Assembly (NCBI RefSeq): GCF_017877135.1
Contig: NZ_JAGIPH010000005.1
Location: 62,001-126,000, forward strand
DNA from: Neorhizobium galegae
GTDB taxonomy: Bacteria > Pseudomonadota > Alphaproteobacteria > Rhizobiales > Rhizobiaceae
Direction: 5' to 3'
DNA length: 64,000 nt
The notes under the pieces were generated by a model, which had not been told where the DNA came from, searched no databases, and saw only the letters and a program-made list of their open reading frames with translations. Position numbers and translations under genes: made by a program. The first letter of the stretch is position 1; every line of letters starts with the position of its first letter. Shown piece by piece: positions 33,792 through 43,471 of the stretch.

Positions 33792-34526
33792 ATGACCCTT
33801 GGCCAGACGCGCACCACCGGAATGGCTCGCCCGCCGCGGCAAAACGGCGGCAGCGGCTGGTTTCGCCGTAGCGGGCCGGTGCGGCGCTGCCTGCGCTATC
33901 TGGGACTGCTCGCGATGCTGGTCATCGCCTGCGTCTTTGCAGGCTTCCTGTGGTTTGCCGATGCGGTGACATCCCTTCGCGCGCCAGACGGCGTGAAGGC
34001 GGATGCCATCGTGGTGCTGACGGGCGGATACCAGCGGATCGACCAGGCGCTGGGGCTTCTGCGGGATGGTGCCGGCGGCCGGCTGTTGATTTCAGGCGCC
34101 CATCCTTCCACCTCTCCCAAGCAGATCCGGCGCACGACGCAAAGCTCGGCCGACCTTTTCAAGTGCTGTGTCGATGTGGGCTACGAGGCGATCGACACCA
34201 TCGGCAATGCCAACGAGATCACCCGCTGGATCCATGATCACGGCTACCATTCGGTTCTCGTCGTCACCAACAACTACCACATGCCGCGCAGCCTGCTCGA
34301 ACTGCGCCTGATCGACCGGAAGACGGACTTCATCGCCTATCCCGTCATCAATGCCGATCTGAAGCGCAAGGCCTGGTTTACCGAACCGGACGTGCTGCGC
34401 ATCATGCTCGCCGAATATGCCAAGATGGCAGCAGCAAGCCTGCGTTCGCTGATGGGCATCCAGCAGGGCAATGGTCTGCGCAGCGAGGAAGAGATCCAGC
34501 AGGAAAGCGCACGGCCGGCCCGCTGA
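33792..34526 (+). CDS. YdcF-like DUF218 membrane protein
   Basis: A 244-residue protein with one N-terminal helix (LLAMLVIACVFAGFLWF) and a DUF218 domain: ADAIVVLTGGYQRIDQAL, LLISGAHPSTSP, IGNANEITRWI and VVTNNYHMPRS. DUF218 proteins (YdcF, SanA, ElyC) act in envelope or lipid-carrier biology in other bacteria. Its place between ftsX and plsC, in one direction, agrees with an envelope role. Confidence 0.88.
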   Translation: MTLGQTRTTGMARPPRQNGGSGWFRRSGPVRRCLRYLGLLAMLVIACVFAGFLWFADAVTSLRAPDGVKADAIVVLTGGYQRIDQALGLLRDGAGGRLLISGAHPSTSPKQIRRTTQSSADLFKCCVDVGYEAIDTIGNANEITRWIHDHGYHSVLVVTNNYHMPRSLLELRLIDRKTDFIAYPVINADLKRKAWFTEPDVLRIMLAEYAKMAAASLRSLMGIQQGNGLRSEEEIQQESARPAR

Positions 34527-34593
34527 GACAATGCTTCCGTCGAGGATCGGGATGGTGTAGGGACGCCTTGCCCAGTCACCGGAACCGGACTTC

Positions 34594-35385
34594 ATGCTTT
34601 TCCTGCGTTCGAATCTGTTCAACATCGCCTTCTATGCCAATCTGATCCTGCGCATGATCATCCTGGCCCCTATCTATTTCATCCTGCCGCGCAAGAAGGC
34701 TCTGTGGGTGCCGAAATCCTGGGCGCGTTCCAACCACTGGCTGATGCGCAAGATGGTGGGCACCACGTTCGAAATCGAAGGGCTGGAAAACCTGCTGACG
34801 ACGGGCTGCATCTTTGCCCCGAAGCACCAGTCGATCTGGGATACCTATGCGCTGCTGCCCTGGGTGGAGGATCCGGTCTACATCCTGAAGCGGGAACTCA
34901 CCTGGATCCCGATCTTCGGCTGGTACCTGATGAAGCAGAACATGATCCCGGTGGACCGCAGCGCCCGCGGCAAAGTGATCGTCGAAATGATGCGCCGGAC
35001 AAAGCAGGAGATGGAGAACGGCCGCCAGCTGATCATCTATCCCGAGGGCACCCGCCGTCCGCCCGGCGCAGAAGCACAATACCGCTATGGCATCGCGCGC
35101 ATCTACCGTGACATGCAGGTGCCGGTCGTGCCGATTGCCATGCATCCCGGTCTGTTCTGGCCACGCCGCAGCACCCTGCGCTATGGCGGGCACTTCAAGA
35201 TCCGGATCCTGCCGCCCATCCAGCCGGGGCTCGATCCGGACGTGTTCTTCGCGCAGCTGACCGAGACGCTGGAAAAAGCAAGCGACGCGCTTCTGATCGA
35301 AACGCTGACCGCCAACCCCCACCTGCCCGTACCGCCGGAAGCGGCCCGCAGGCTCGCCGAAATCAAGGCTCAGGCCACAGCCTGA
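34594..35385 (+). CDS. plsC: 1-acyl-sn-glycerol-3-phosphate acyltransferase
   Basis: A 263-residue membrane-associated acyltransferase that makes phosphatidic acid. The HX4D box is in FAPKHQSIWDTYALLP and the second motif is IIYPEGTRRPPGAEA. An N-terminal hydrophobic helix (MIILAPIYFILP) anchors it. It ends the ftsEX-DUF218-plsC run and overlaps the 3' end of the convergent ChaC-like gene by 16 bp. Confidence 0.94.
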   Translation: MLFLRSNLFNIAFYANLILRMIILAPIYFILPRKKALWVPKSWARSNHWLMRKMVGTTFEIEGLENLLTTGCIFAPKHQSIWDTYALLPWVEDPVYILKRELTWIPIFGWYLMKQNMIPVDRSARGKVIVEMMRRTKQEMENGRQLIIYPEGTRRPPGAEAQYRYGIARIYRDMQVPVVPIAMHPGLFWPRRSTLRYGGHFKIRILPPIQPGLDPDVFFAQLTETLEKASDALLIETLTANPHLPVPPEAARRLAEIKAQATA

Positions 35386-35909
35386 GCCGTCATGGCGGCA
35401 ACACGCGCCGCAACACCTTCCAGCCAGGCATCGCGAATGCCCATCTCCTTCAGATGCGCGACCGTGTTGACCACATAGGCTTCGTTCGGACCCGACTGCC
35501 CCTCAGACATGCCGACGATCCGTGCGGCCTCGGCGATATCCAGCGCGCCGGCATATTGCGGGTGGCTGCGATCAACCACATAGCCGATGGCGCGCACCTC
35601 CCGCCCGTCCTCAAGCTCCAGCCGCAGGTGGCGCTCCAGGTAGACGTTCGTCACCAGTTCGCGTTTGCGCAGATAATCGAGAACCTCTTCGCGGTCGTCC
35701 GCGTTCACCTTGAAAGCGGCACCCCGACAGGAACCGCCACGATCGAGACCGAGGACCAGCCCTGGCCGTTCCGGTGTTCCCCGATGTACGAAGGAACGGA
35801 TACACAGCGACCGCCGATAACCGAAAGCCCGCGCGCCAAGGCGCTCTTCAAAGACAAAGCCCGGATTCCACATCAGGGAGCCGTAGCCAAAGACCCAAAA
35901 TTCGTCCAT
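35370..35909 (-). CDS. ChaC-like gamma-glutamylcyclotransferase
   Basis: A 179-residue protein starting MDEFWVFGYGSLMWNPGF, the YGSL substrate-loop motif of the family; the catalytic Glu is probably in RKRELVTNVYLERHL. ChaC-type enzymes cleave glutathione to 5-oxoproline and Cys-Gly. The ATG at 35,909 fits the family start; upstream frame is not coding. The gene is 49 bp from the divergent DUF2125 gene. Confidence 0.9.
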   Translation of the reverse strand: MDEFWVFGYGSLMWNPGFVFEERLGARAFGYRRSLCIRSFVHRGTPERPGLVLGLDRGGSCRGAAFKVNADDREEVLDYLRKRELVTNVYLERHLRLELEDGREVRAIGYVVDRSHPQYAGALDIAEAARIVGMSEGQSGPNEAYVVNTVAHLKEMGIRDAWLEGVAARVAAMTAQAVA

Positions 35910-35958
35910 ATCCCACGCCAAACCGCACGCACTCGAACGAGCACCATTGGAGATCATC

Positions 35959-36960
35959 ATGGCAGCGTCAAGCCGAAGCGGCGTCTCTGCGAAAATTTGG
36001 GCGCTGGCAGCCGCGATCGTGCTGGCCATTGCCGTCTATACGGGCGGCTGGTTCTATGCCGCAGCCGCGCTGAAGGCCAATACGCTTGCGCTGCTGGGAA
36101 AGCAGAAAGAGAACAATGTCAGCGCCGAATGCGCAGATGCCACCTATCGCGGCTATCCCTTCCGCATCGGCCTGTTCTGCTCGAAAGTCTCGATCGATGA
36201 TCGCGCAAACGGCATTTCGGCCGTGTTCGGCCCCTTGCGCTCGGCAGCACAGGTCTATCAGCCGAGCCACATCGTGTGGGAACTCGACGGCCCTTCGGAA
36301 GTGCGCACCAGCCACGGCCTTTCGGTTTCCTCGCAATGGCAGACCCTGCAATCGAGCCTCGTCACCGCGTCCGGCGGCGTGGAGCGCAGCTCCACCGTGA
36401 TCGGCGGCCTCACATCGGCGATCCTGTCATCGCAGACCGGACAGGCGTTTGACCTCAAAGTGGAGCATGCGGAAACGCATCTGCGCCAGAACGGGCCGGA
36501 TCTCGATGCCGCCATGACGCTTCGCAACACGGATCTCACCGCCAAGGGCCTGCCGCCGCTTCTGCCGCGCTTCACGGCGATTGCCGACATCACGCTTGCC
36601 GGCAAGGCGGAGCTGCTGGAAGGCCGGGACGAAACGGGGCTCTATGGGAGCACCGGCCAGATCCGCCAGCTCGGCATCGACCTCGGGGACGGCGAAATCC
36701 TCAGCATCAGCGGCCCGGTGTCGGTGGATGCGCAGGGGCGCCTGTCGGGCAAGCTGCGTCTTGAGGTGGAAAAGATCGGCGCATGGCGCGACCGGCTGAA
36801 GACCAGCTTTCCGCAGCTCGGCCGCACCATCGATACGGCCTCGAGCATGCTCTCGGCGCTGACCGGCGGTGGCGATCGGGCAACGCTGGATCTGACCCTC
36901 AACCGCGGCAAGATCCTGGTCGGCGGTTTCATCCCGCTGGGTGAAATTCCGCCGATCTGA
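35959..36960 (+). CDS. DUF2125 exported/membrane-anchored protein
   Basis: A 333-residue protein with an N-terminal helix (LAAAIVLAIAVYTGGWFYAA) and the DUF2125 start CADATYRGYPFRIGLFCSKV with two cysteines. It is rich in beta strands and resembles lipid-transfer-like AsmA fragments in feel, but I only claim the DUF. GGAG lies six bases before the ATG at 35,959. A strong hairpin follows the stop. Confidence 0.85.
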   Translation: MAASSRSGVSAKIWALAAAIVLAIAVYTGGWFYAAAALKANTLALLGKQKENNVSAECADATYRGYPFRIGLFCSKVSIDDRANGISAVFGPLRSAAQVYQPSHIVWELDGPSEVRTSHGLSVSSQWQTLQSSLVTASGGVERSSTVIGGLTSAILSSQTGQAFDLKVEHAETHLRQNGPDLDAAMTLRNTDLTAKGLPPLLPRFTAIADITLAGKAELLEGRDETGLYGSTGQIRQLGIDLGDGEILSISGPVSVDAQGRLSGKLRLEVEKIGAWRDRLKTSFPQLGRTIDTASSMLSALTGGGDRATLDLTLNRGKILVGGFIPLGEIPPI

Positions 36961-36964
36961 AGAC

Positions 36965-36981
36965 AGGCGCTGCCAGCGCCT
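36965..36981. terminator. Hairpin between convergent DUF2125 gene and tyrC
   Basis: AGGCGCT-GCC-AGCGCCT is a perfect 7-bp stem within the 23-bp gap. No T-run is seen; possible bidirectional terminator. Confidence 0.5.
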
Positions 36982-36983
36982 GA

Positions 36984-37910
36984 TCAGGCCTTGGGATCGA
37001 GCGCGTGGCGACCGAAGTCCGGTGCGTCGACATCCTGGCCTGCTTCCACGATGGAGCGGCGGATGGTGCGGGTGCGCGAGAAAAGCTCGAACAGCTTGTC
37101 CCCCTCGCCCCAGCGGATCGCCCGTTGCAGGGAGGCGAGATCTTCCGAAAACCGCGCCAGCATTTCCAGGATCGCATCCTTGTTGTGCAGGCACACATCC
37201 CGCCACATGGTGGGATCGGAGGCGGCGAGACGGGTGAAATCGCGAAAACCGGAGGCGGAATATTTGATGACTTCCGATTCCGTCACCGTTTCCAGATCGT
37301 CTGCCGTGCCGACGATGTTGTAGGCGATGATGTGCGGCAGGTGCGAGACGATGGCGAGCACCTTGTCATGGTGCTGCGGGTCCATCTCGTCGATGCGAGA
37401 GCCGAGCGCATCCCAGAAACCGCGCAGGCGCCCAAGCGCCACGGGATCGGTGTCGGGAAGCGGCGTGAAGATGCACCAGCGGCCCTTGAACAGGCCGGCA
37501 AAGCCGGCATCTGGGCCGGACTTTTCCGTGCCCGCCAGCGGGTGGCCGGGAATGAAATGCACGCCTTCGGGCACGTGCGGCGCCATCTGCGCCATGACGG
37601 ACGCCTTGGTGGAGCCGACATCGGTGAGGATCGCACCGGCCTTGAGGTTCGGCGCAATCTGCTCGGCAACCGCGCCGGACGATCCGACCGGCACCGAGAC
37701 GATAATGAGATCCGCATCCTTCACCGCCTCTGCCGCTGACGTGACATAACGGTCGCCGAGGCCCAGTTCCTCGGCGCGCTGCAAGGTCGCCTCGCTGCGG
37801 GTGGAGATCACCAGTTCGCCGGCAAGGCAAAGCTCCTTGATATCGCGCGCAATGGAGGAACCGATCAGGCCAATGCCGATCAGCGTGATGCGATCAAACA
37901 GAATGCTCAT
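36984..37910 (-). CDS. tyrC: Prephenate/arogenate dehydrogenase (cyclohexadienyl dehydrogenase)
   Basis: A 308-residue NAD(P)-dependent dehydrogenase of tyrosine synthesis. The Rossmann motif is [16 protein letters not shown]; the active-site His is in [16 protein letters not shown] and the downstream helix shows [15 protein letters not shown]. There is no chorismate mutase domain and no ACT domain, so it is the short monofunctional type. The start overlaps the hisC stop by 4 bp, forming a two-gene unit common in alphaproteobacteria. Confidence 0.93.
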   Translation of the reverse strand: MSILFDRITLIGIGLIGSSIARDIKELCLAGELVISTRSEATLQRAEELGLGDRYVTSAAEAVKDADLIIVSVPVGSSGAVAEQIAPNLKAGAILTDVGSTKASVMAQMAPHVPEGVHFIPGHPLAGTEKSGPDAGFAGLFKGRWCIFTPLPDTDPVALGRLRGFWDALGSRIDEMDPQHHDKVLAIVSHLPHIIAYNIVGTADDLETVTESEVIKYSASGFRDFTRLAASDPTMWRDVCLHNKDAILEMLARFSEDLASLQRAIRWGEGDKLFELFSRTRTIRRSIVEAGQDVDAPDFGRHALDPKA

Positions 37911-39013
37911 GCCCGGCTCATGAACTCGCCGAGCGCTTCGATCACCCCGCGATTGGCCTCTTCGGAGCCCACCGTCATGCGCAGGGCATTGGGAAAGCCA
38001 TAGCCCTTGACCGCGCGCAGGATGAAGCCGCGGCTGGTCAGGAACTCATCGGCTTCCGGCGCCCGCTTGCCGTCCACATCGGGGAAATGGATGAGGAGGA
38101 AATTGGTGACGGAGGGCGTCACTTTCAGGCCAAGCGTGGTGAAGGCATGGGTCAGCTTGTCGCGCCACAGCGTATTGTGCTCGACGGCGCGGGCAATGAA
38201 CTCCTGGTCGCGCATGGCGATGCTGCCGGCGGCAATGGCGGGCGCATTGAGGTTGAACGGTCCGCGCACGCGGTTCAGCGCATCCAGAATATCGGCCGGG
38301 CCATACATCCAGCCGATGCGCAGCGCTGCAAGGCCGTAAGCCTTGGAGAAGGTGCGGCACATCACGACGTTCTGGTTCGACGAAATCAGCTCGACACCGG
38401 CTTCGTAATCGTTCTCGCGCACATATTCCGCATAGGCGGCATCGAGCACGAGGATGACGTTCTTCGGCAGGCCGGCATGCAGGCGGCGGATTTCGGCGGC
38501 CGGCACATAGGTTCCGGTCGGATTGCCGGGGTTGGCGATGAACACCAGCTTGGTCTTTTCCGTCACGGCCGCAAGGATCGCGTCCACATCGACGCGGCAA
38601 TCCTGCTCCTTGACGGTGACCGGTGTCGCACCGGCGCCCATGATCTGGATCTTGTAGACGAGGAAGCCGTGCTCGGTGATGATCGCCTCGTCCCCGGCAC
38701 CAAGATAGACGTGGCAGAGAAGGCCGAGCAGCTCGTCAGAGCCGTTGCCGCAGAGAATGTTTGCCGGATTGAGGCCATGGGTGGCGGCAATGGCCGCGCG
38801 CAGTTCATGGGCCTGCCCGTCGGGATAGAGCTCAAGGTGACCGGCGGCCTGGCGAAATGCATCGATGGCCTTGGGGCTGGCACCCAGCGGCGTCTCGTTG
38901 GACGACAGCTTGAAGACGCGCGCCACGCCCGGCGCATGTTCCTTACCCGGCACGTAAGCTGCGATATCCAGAATTCCGGGACGGGGAACGGGCTTCAGCA
39001 CTGCGGTATCCAT
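37907..39013 (-). CDS. hisC: Histidinol-phosphate aminotransferase (also possible aromatic aminotransferase)
   Basis: A 368-residue class I/II PLP aminotransferase. The PLP lysine is in [18 protein letters not shown], with [17 protein letters not shown] and [14 protein letters not shown] in the cofactor site. Coupling to tyrC suggests that it may work on aromatic substrates in vivo as well as histidinol phosphate; HisC enzymes often do both. It overlaps tyrC by 4 bp. Confidence 0.92.
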   Translation of the reverse strand: MDTAVLKPVPRPGILDIAAYVPGKEHAPGVARVFKLSSNETPLGASPKAIDAFRQAAGHLELYPDGQAHELRAAIAATHGLNPANILCGNGSDELLGLLCHVYLGAGDEAIITEHGFLVYKIQIMGAGATPVTVKEQDCRVDVDAILAAVTEKTKLVFIANPGNPTGTYVPAAEIRRLHAGLPKNVILVLDAAYAEYVRENDYEAGVELISSNQNVVMCRTFSKAYGLAALRIGWMYGPADILDALNRVRGPFNLNAPAIAAGSIAMRDQEFIARAVEHNTLWRDKLTHAFTTLGLKVTPSVTNFLLIHFPDVDGKRAPEADEFLTSRGFILRAVKGYGFPNALRMTVGSEEANRGVIEALGEFMSRA

Positions 39014-39049
39014 GGGGCAAGACCTTTGGGTAAAAACGACCCTTCGCCC

Positions 39050-39832
39050 TTAATCCCGCTGCACGCTTTTGTCGAGGCCGAACAGGGGTTCAAGCGGTGT
39101 TCGGGTGGTGGGAACGCCCTGCCCTGCCAGGACGGGGACGAAAACCCGCCGCGAGGCACGCGCGGCCACCGGCAGGCCCTGGTAGAGGCGCTTCTGCGCT
39201 TCCAGAACGATAACGCCGGAAAAAGCCGGCCATAGGCGCCGCCCGATCCGCTCCAGGCCGTGGCGCAGCTTTAGGACAGCGCGGATCTTGGAGGGCGGGA
39301 AAAATAGCGCTTCGGCGCTGGCGGCCGGGGTGAAATTGGTTTCGCGCAACAGGTTGGTCAGCTGCCTGCGCGAATAAGGGCGGCCGGAGCCGAAGGGCGT
39401 ATGCTCCATGCGCGCCCAGACGCCGCGCCGGTTGGGCACGACGATGACGAGACGTCCGCCCGGCGCCAGCACCCGCCAAAGCTCCTTCAGCGTCTCGCGC
39501 GGATTTTCGGCAAATTCCAGCGAATGCACCATCAGCACGCGATCAACGGAACTGTCGGGCAGCGGCAGTTCCTCTTCAAAAACCAGCGCCGTGGACGACA
39601 GCTCGCCGACCGGCCAGTTCACCGCCCCCTGGCCCGCCGGCATGAAGGCAAAGGTCCGCTCCGTATCCTTTCGAAACCGGTCGAGATAGGGAACCGCATA
39701 ACCAAGCCCCACCAGCCGCTCCTCCGGCAACCGCGCCCAGAGCGATGCAAGCGCCATCGTGATCGAGTGCTCGGCGAAATGGCCGAGCGGCGAATGGTAG
39801 AACTCTCGAAGGTCGACGATATCGGCGTGCAT
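39050..39832 (-). CDS. Class I SAM-dependent methyltransferase
   Basis: A 260-residue protein with methyltransferase type 11 features: [14 protein letters not shown] for the SAM loop, [19 protein letters not shown] for the acidic and post-IV motifs, and [16 protein letters not shown]. The substrate is unknown. It is divergent from gloB with 81 bp between starts and in the same direction as hisC 36 bp downstream, so it may be part of that unit. Confidence 0.85.
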   Translation of the reverse strand: MHADIVDLREFYHSPLGHFAEHSITMALASLWARLPEERLVGLGYAVPYLDRFRKDTERTFAFMPAGQGAVNWPVGELSSTALVFEEELPLPDSSVDRVLMVHSLEFAENPRETLKELWRVLAPGGRLVIVVPNRRGVWARMEHTPFGSGRPYSRRQLTNLLRETNFTPAASAEALFFPPSKIRAVLKLRHGLERIGRRLWPAFSGVIVLEAQKRLYQGLPVAARASRRVFVPVLAGQGVPTTRTPLEPLFGLDKSVQRD

Positions 39833-39913
39833 GGCGAAAAGCTATCAGAGGGTGGTTGGACTTCAAAGCCCGGCTCTCTACATTGTGCCGATACGGTTGA
39901 CGCACAATGGGCA

Positions 39914-40693
39914 ATGGCGATGAAAACTCTGGCAATTGAAGTCTTTATGTGTCGCAGCGACAATTTTGGCGTGCTGCTTCACGATCCGGAAACCGGCCTC
40001 ACCGCCGCCATCGACGCGCCCGAGGAAAAGCCGATCGTGGAGGCCGCAGAGCGCCGCGGCTGGACGCTGACCCACATCTTCACCACGCATCACCACACGG
40101 ACCATGTGGAAGCAAATCTTGCGCTGAAGGAGCGCTACGGGCTGCAAATCATCGGCCCGATCAACGAGGCGGTCGCCATTCCGGGCCTTGATCGCACCGT
40201 GGCAGACGGTGACGAATTCCTCTTCGGCGACCATCCGGTGCGCGTCATCGAAACGCCCGGGCATACCGCCGGCCACGTCTGCTACCATTTTTCCGAGGAC
40301 AAGATCCTGTTTGCGGCCGATACGCTGTTTGCGCTTGGCTGCGGGCGCCTGTTCGAGCGCACGGCCAGCGACATGTGGCATTCCATGCAGAAGCTCGCCG
40401 TGCTGCCGGATGAGACGGCCATCTATTTCGGCCACGAATACACGCTCTCCAATGCCCGCTTTGCCATCAGCATCGACCCCGACAACGAGGCGCTGCAAAG
40501 GCGCGTGGCCCAGATCGAAGCGCTGCGGGCAGAAGGCCGCTTTACCATCCCCACCATGATGGGGCTGGAGAAGGAAACCAATCCGTTCCTGCGCGTGGCC
40601 GATCCCGCCATCCGCAAACACCTGGTCATGGAAGGCGCCACAAACGAAGATGTCTTTGCCGAAATCCGCAAGCGCAAGGACAATTTCAAGTGA
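39914..40693 (+). CDS. gloB: Hydroxyacylglutathione hydrolase (glyoxalase II)
   Basis: A 259-residue metallo-beta-lactamase-fold hydrolase that releases D-lactate from S-lactoylglutathione. The metal motif is [13 protein letters not shown], with later ligands in [27 protein letters not shown] and [12 protein letters not shown]; the C-terminal glutathione-binding part ends RKRKDNFK. I start at ATG 39,914 (MAMKTL). The stop overlaps the next start as GTGA. Confidence 0.95.
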   Translation: MAMKTLAIEVFMCRSDNFGVLLHDPETGLTAAIDAPEEKPIVEAAERRGWTLTHIFTTHHHTDHVEANLALKERYGLQIIGPINEAVAIPGLDRTVADGDEFLFGDHPVRVIETPGHTAGHVCYHFSEDKILFAADTLFALGCGRLFERTASDMWHSMQKLAVLPDETAIYFGHEYTLSNARFAISIDPDNEALQRRVAQIEALRAEGRFTIPTMMGLEKETNPFLRVADPAIRKHLVMEGATNEDVFAEIRKRKDNFK

Positions 40694-41112
40694 CCGCCGA
40701 CGAGATCATCGAGACGCTGAAGCTTGAGCCACATCCGGAAGGTGGCTGCTATATCCAGACCTTCCGCGATGGGGATGGAGATGCGCGCGGCCATTCCACG
40801 GCGATCTATTACCTTCTGAAAGCCGGCGAGCGTTCGCACTGGCACCGGGTGACGGATGCCGCCGAGGTCTGGCATTTCTACGCCGGAAGTCCGCTGAAGC
40901 TGAGGCTTGCGAAAGACGGCGAAGAAGGCCGGGAGATCATTCTCGGGCTCGATCTCAAGAACGGCGAGCGCCCGCAGGCCGTCGTCGTCGCCAATGAATG
41001 GCAGTCGGCAGAAAGCCTTGGGGCATTTACGCTGGTGGGCTGTACGGTTGCGCCGGGTTTCGAATTTTCAAAGTTCGAAATGGCGCCGCCGGGCTGGGAA
41101 CCGGCCGGCTGA
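40690..41112 (+). CDS. DUF985 cupin-domain protein
   Basis: A 140-residue cupin: [32 protein letters not shown] and [17 protein letters not shown] give the two conserved cupin motifs with metal-ligand histidines. DUF985 proteins are small and their reaction is unknown. The GTG start overlaps the gloB stop (GTGA), so it is translationally coupled to glyoxalase II. Confidence 0.9.
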   Translation: MTADEIIETLKLEPHPEGGCYIQTFRDGDGDARGHSTAIYYLLKAGERSHWHRVTDAAEVWHFYAGSPLKLRLAKDGEEGREIILGLDLKNGERPQAVVVANEWQSAESLGAFTLVGCTVAPGFEFSKFEMAPPGWEPAG

Positions 41113-41115
41113 CCG

Positions 41116-42039
41116 CTATTCAGCCGCGACGGCTTTCGATGTCTTTGCACGAAAGATCATGTCGCGGGCGGCCAGCACCGCACCGCCGGTGATCAGCAGG
41201 CAGGCGAGCGCAATACGCAGGCTCGGCTCGGCAAAGCCGAACAGCATCAGGATCAGGGTGGACAAAAGCGGCGCCGCATAGCTTGCAGCGCCGAGGATCT
41301 GGATATCGCCGGTCTTGACGCCGAAATCCCAGGCGTAGAAGGCAGCACCGACCGGCAGGAGGCCAAGGCCGATAATCGCCAGCCATTCCGTTGGCGCAGA
41401 CGGCCAGATGCTGACCTCCAGCATCAGATGGCACAGCAGCGACAGAAGCGAGGTTGCCAGGCAAAAGCCGGTGACGACATCGGTGGAGACCGCCTCGAAG
41501 CGGCGCGTCAGAAGCGAATAGCCGGACCAGGTGAAGGCGCAGAGAAAGGCCGCGCCATAGCCGATGAGATAGGCGTCATCAAAGGCGATACCGGCGCGCG
41601 AGATGATGGCAAAGGTTCCGCCAAGCCCGCACAGCGCGCCTGCCACGTGATGCCACCGCAGCCGTTCGCCCGGCAAAAGCGCCGAACCGACCACGATAAA
41701 CAGCGGCCAGAGATAGGCGATCAGCCCGGCCTCCACCGCCGGCGCATTGCGCAGCGCCGTGAAATACAAGAAGTGGTAGCCGAACAGCCCGCCGATGCCG
41801 GTCAGCCAGACTTTTGCCGGCTGCTTCAGAAGCGCAAGCCGCTTGGGGCGGGCAATCAGCAGGAGGACGCCGGGAAGACTGCCGATGGCAAAGGTGATGG
41901 CGGAAAGCTGAAACGGCGGCATGGTGCCGGAAGCTGCGGTCAGCAAAGCCAGCAGCGACCACATCAGGATGGCGGTAAAGCCGATCAGCGTACCCTTGAC
42001 CTTCACGATCAGCCCCCTCATCTGACGGGGCCGCAGCAT
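41116..42039 (-). CDS. EamA/DMT-superfamily transporter
   Basis: A 307-residue protein with about ten hydrophobic helices in two EamA repeats (LIGFTAILMWSLLALLTAAS and AFLCAFTWSGYSLLTRRFE start the halves). The sequence resembles the YddG-type aromatic amino acid exporters (IGGLFGYHFLYFTALRNAPA), but the substrate is not certain. It sits 7 bp from the DUF3108 gene in the same direction and converges on the cupin gene. Confidence 0.88.
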   Translation of the reverse strand: MLRPRQMRGLIVKVKGTLIGFTAILMWSLLALLTAASGTMPPFQLSAITFAIGSLPGVLLLIARPKRLALLKQPAKVWLTGIGGLFGYHFLYFTALRNAPAVEAGLIAYLWPLFIVVGSALLPGERLRWHHVAGALCGLGGTFAIISRAGIAFDDAYLIGYGAAFLCAFTWSGYSLLTRRFEAVSTDVVTGFCLATSLLSLLCHLMLEVSIWPSAPTEWLAIIGLGLLPVGAAFYAWDFGVKTGDIQILGAASYAAPLLSTLILMLFGFAEPSLRIALACLLITGGAVLAARDMIFRAKTSKAVAAE

Positions 42040-42046
42040 TCGCTGC

Positions 42047-42820
42047 TCAGCCGCCGTATTTCACCGCCGTCACATAGACATCGCCCACCCGCGTCGGAAT
42101 GCGGGCGTAGACAGGTGCATATACATTGATGTTCGCGGCCTTGGCAAACCACACTTCCATGCGGGTCGACTTCAGGAATTCGATATCGCTGCGGCCCTTC
42201 CGGAAACCGGATTTGGGCACGTACCGCACTTCGCAGACCACCGCATCGCCCTTGAAACCATCGGTCGAGAACGGTTTCGTGCCCTTGTTCGACAGGACGA
42301 GGTCCATGCGCGACTCGCCGTCGTAGATCGGCAGCCGGCTGGGGCACACCTGGGCGCCATCGGGAAAAATGAGGCCCGAGAGCGGATCGAGAACCGACTG
42401 CAGGTCGCCGTCGCTCACCGGCACCCAGCTTGCCGGCCGCGGCTTCGGCTCCGGCTTGATCGTGGTGGAAACGACATTGCCGTTGCGATAGCTGATATCG
42501 TAACGACGCGTCTTCTTGTCCTGCGTGTAGATGAGCGAATAGCTGTTGGCCTGCAGCCTCTTGCCGCGGATGGCGCCATTGACATTGGTATCGGCGGAAA
42601 TCCGGCTGAACAGGCTCACAATGCCCGACGACTGGAACGACCCGGTGATCCTGTAATCATTGCTGTCGAACTCGCTTGCAAATGACGCACGCGCGATCGG
42701 CAGCACGCCAAGCGAAATATTGTATTCGCTGACGTGACGAATGCCGGCCGGGACGGCAGGCGTGGCTGACAGCCCGAGGAGGGCCGCAAACAGGATGGCG
42801 GAACGGCTCCGGCGGAGCAT
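42047..42820 (-). CDS. DUF3108 periplasmic protein
   Basis: A 257-residue secreted protein with signal peptide SAILFAALLGLSATPAVPA and a beta-rich body (YNISLGVLPIARASFASEF; YSLIYTQDKKTRRYDISY). DUF3108 proteins are envelope proteins of unknown role. The ATG at 42,820 places the signal peptide at the N-terminus. It is divergent from rpmB with a 236-bp gap. Confidence 0.85.
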   Translation of the reverse strand: MLRRSRSAILFAALLGLSATPAVPAGIRHVSEYNISLGVLPIARASFASEFDSNDYRITGSFQSSGIVSLFSRISADTNVNGAIRGKRLQANSYSLIYTQDKKTRRYDISYRNGNVVSTTIKPEPKPRPASWVPVSDGDLQSVLDPLSGLIFPDGAQVCPSRLPIYDGESRMDLVLSNKGTKPFSTDGFKGDAVVCEVRYVPKSGFRKGRSDIEFLKSTRMEVWFAKAANINVYAPVYARIPTRVGDVYVTAVKYGG

Positions 42821-42936
42821 GGACTTCCCCTGCGATTGGAGTGGAGACCAAGGGTTATAGCCTGCGCACTGTGGCAATAAAATAGCAAGATCGTGAGGCG
42901 GATCGGCGGAATCTCGGGAGAGCGGCGATGTTTGGC

Positions 42937-42965
42937 TTGACGCGCGCGGTCTCACTGACTATAGA
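42937..42965 (+). promoter_or_regulatory. Promoter of rpmB
   Basis: TTGACG (42,937-42,942) and TATAGA (42,960-42,965) are 17 bp apart, a near-consensus housekeeping promoter. The leader of about 85 nt then contains a hairpin CGGGGC/GCCCCG (43,004-43,009 and 43,020-43,025). Confidence 0.72.
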
Positions 42966-43056
42966 ACCGCAACTTTCCAATCATGACCAGTTGGATCGGC
43001 AGGCGGGGCTTTGCCCAGTGCCCCGTTCAATTGCTAAGAAGAACAAAGGTGTACAC

Positions 43057-43359
43057 ATGTCCCGTATGTGCGAATTGACCGGCAAGGGCGTCCAGTCGGG
43101 CAACAATGTCAGCCACGCCAACAACAAGACGAAGCGTCGGTTCCTTCCGAACCTGTGCCACGTCACGCTGATCTCCGACTCGCTTGGCCAGCGTTATCGT
43201 CTGCGCGTTTCGGCTCACGCCCTGCGCTCCGTCGAACATCGCGGCGGCCTCGATGCCTTCCTGCTGAAGGCTGACGAGAGCGAACTGTCGATGCGCGCCC
43301 GCCTGCTGCGCCGCCAGATTGCCAAGAAGACCGCTGAAGCTGCTGCTGCAGCCGCTTAA
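43057..43359 (+). CDS. rpmB: 50S ribosomal protein L28
   Basis: The 100-residue L28 begins [20 protein letters not shown] and contains [18 protein letters not shown] and [19 protein letters not shown]; the longer C-terminus (to Ala-rich end) is the alphaproteobacterial form. AAAGG precedes the ATG by 8 bases. It has its own strong promoter and a leader hairpin that could serve feedback control. Confidence 0.97.
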   Translation: MSRMCELTGKGVQSGNNVSHANNKTKRRFLPNLCHVTLISDSLGQRYRLRVSAHALRSVEHRGGLDAFLLKADESELSMRARLLRRQIAKKTAEAAAAAA

Positions 43360-43440
43360 GTTTTCGACATCCTATCCGATACCAGTCAAGGCTTGATCGC
43401 TTCGCCGTTCAAGCCTTTTCTGTTGTTTCCTGTTCCTCTT

Positions 43441-43471
43441 GCTGGTGGCATCACCCAGGGTAAAAAAATGC
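43441..43471 (+). promoter_or_regulatory. Candidate preQ1-I riboswitch controlling the queuosine-precursor transporter
   Basis: Directly before and across the start codon, CTGG (43,442-43,445) pairs with CCAG (43,455-43,458); the loop GCAT (43,448-43,451) can pair with ATGC (43,468-43,471), which includes the AUG. A nine-base GGT-A6 tail links them, and CAC precedes the 3' arm. This hairpin, A-rich tail and pseudoknot layout is that of preQ1-I aptamers, with the C of the CAC in the ligand-binding position. Ligand-stabilised folding would block translation. No covariation test was possible. Confidence 0.5.
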
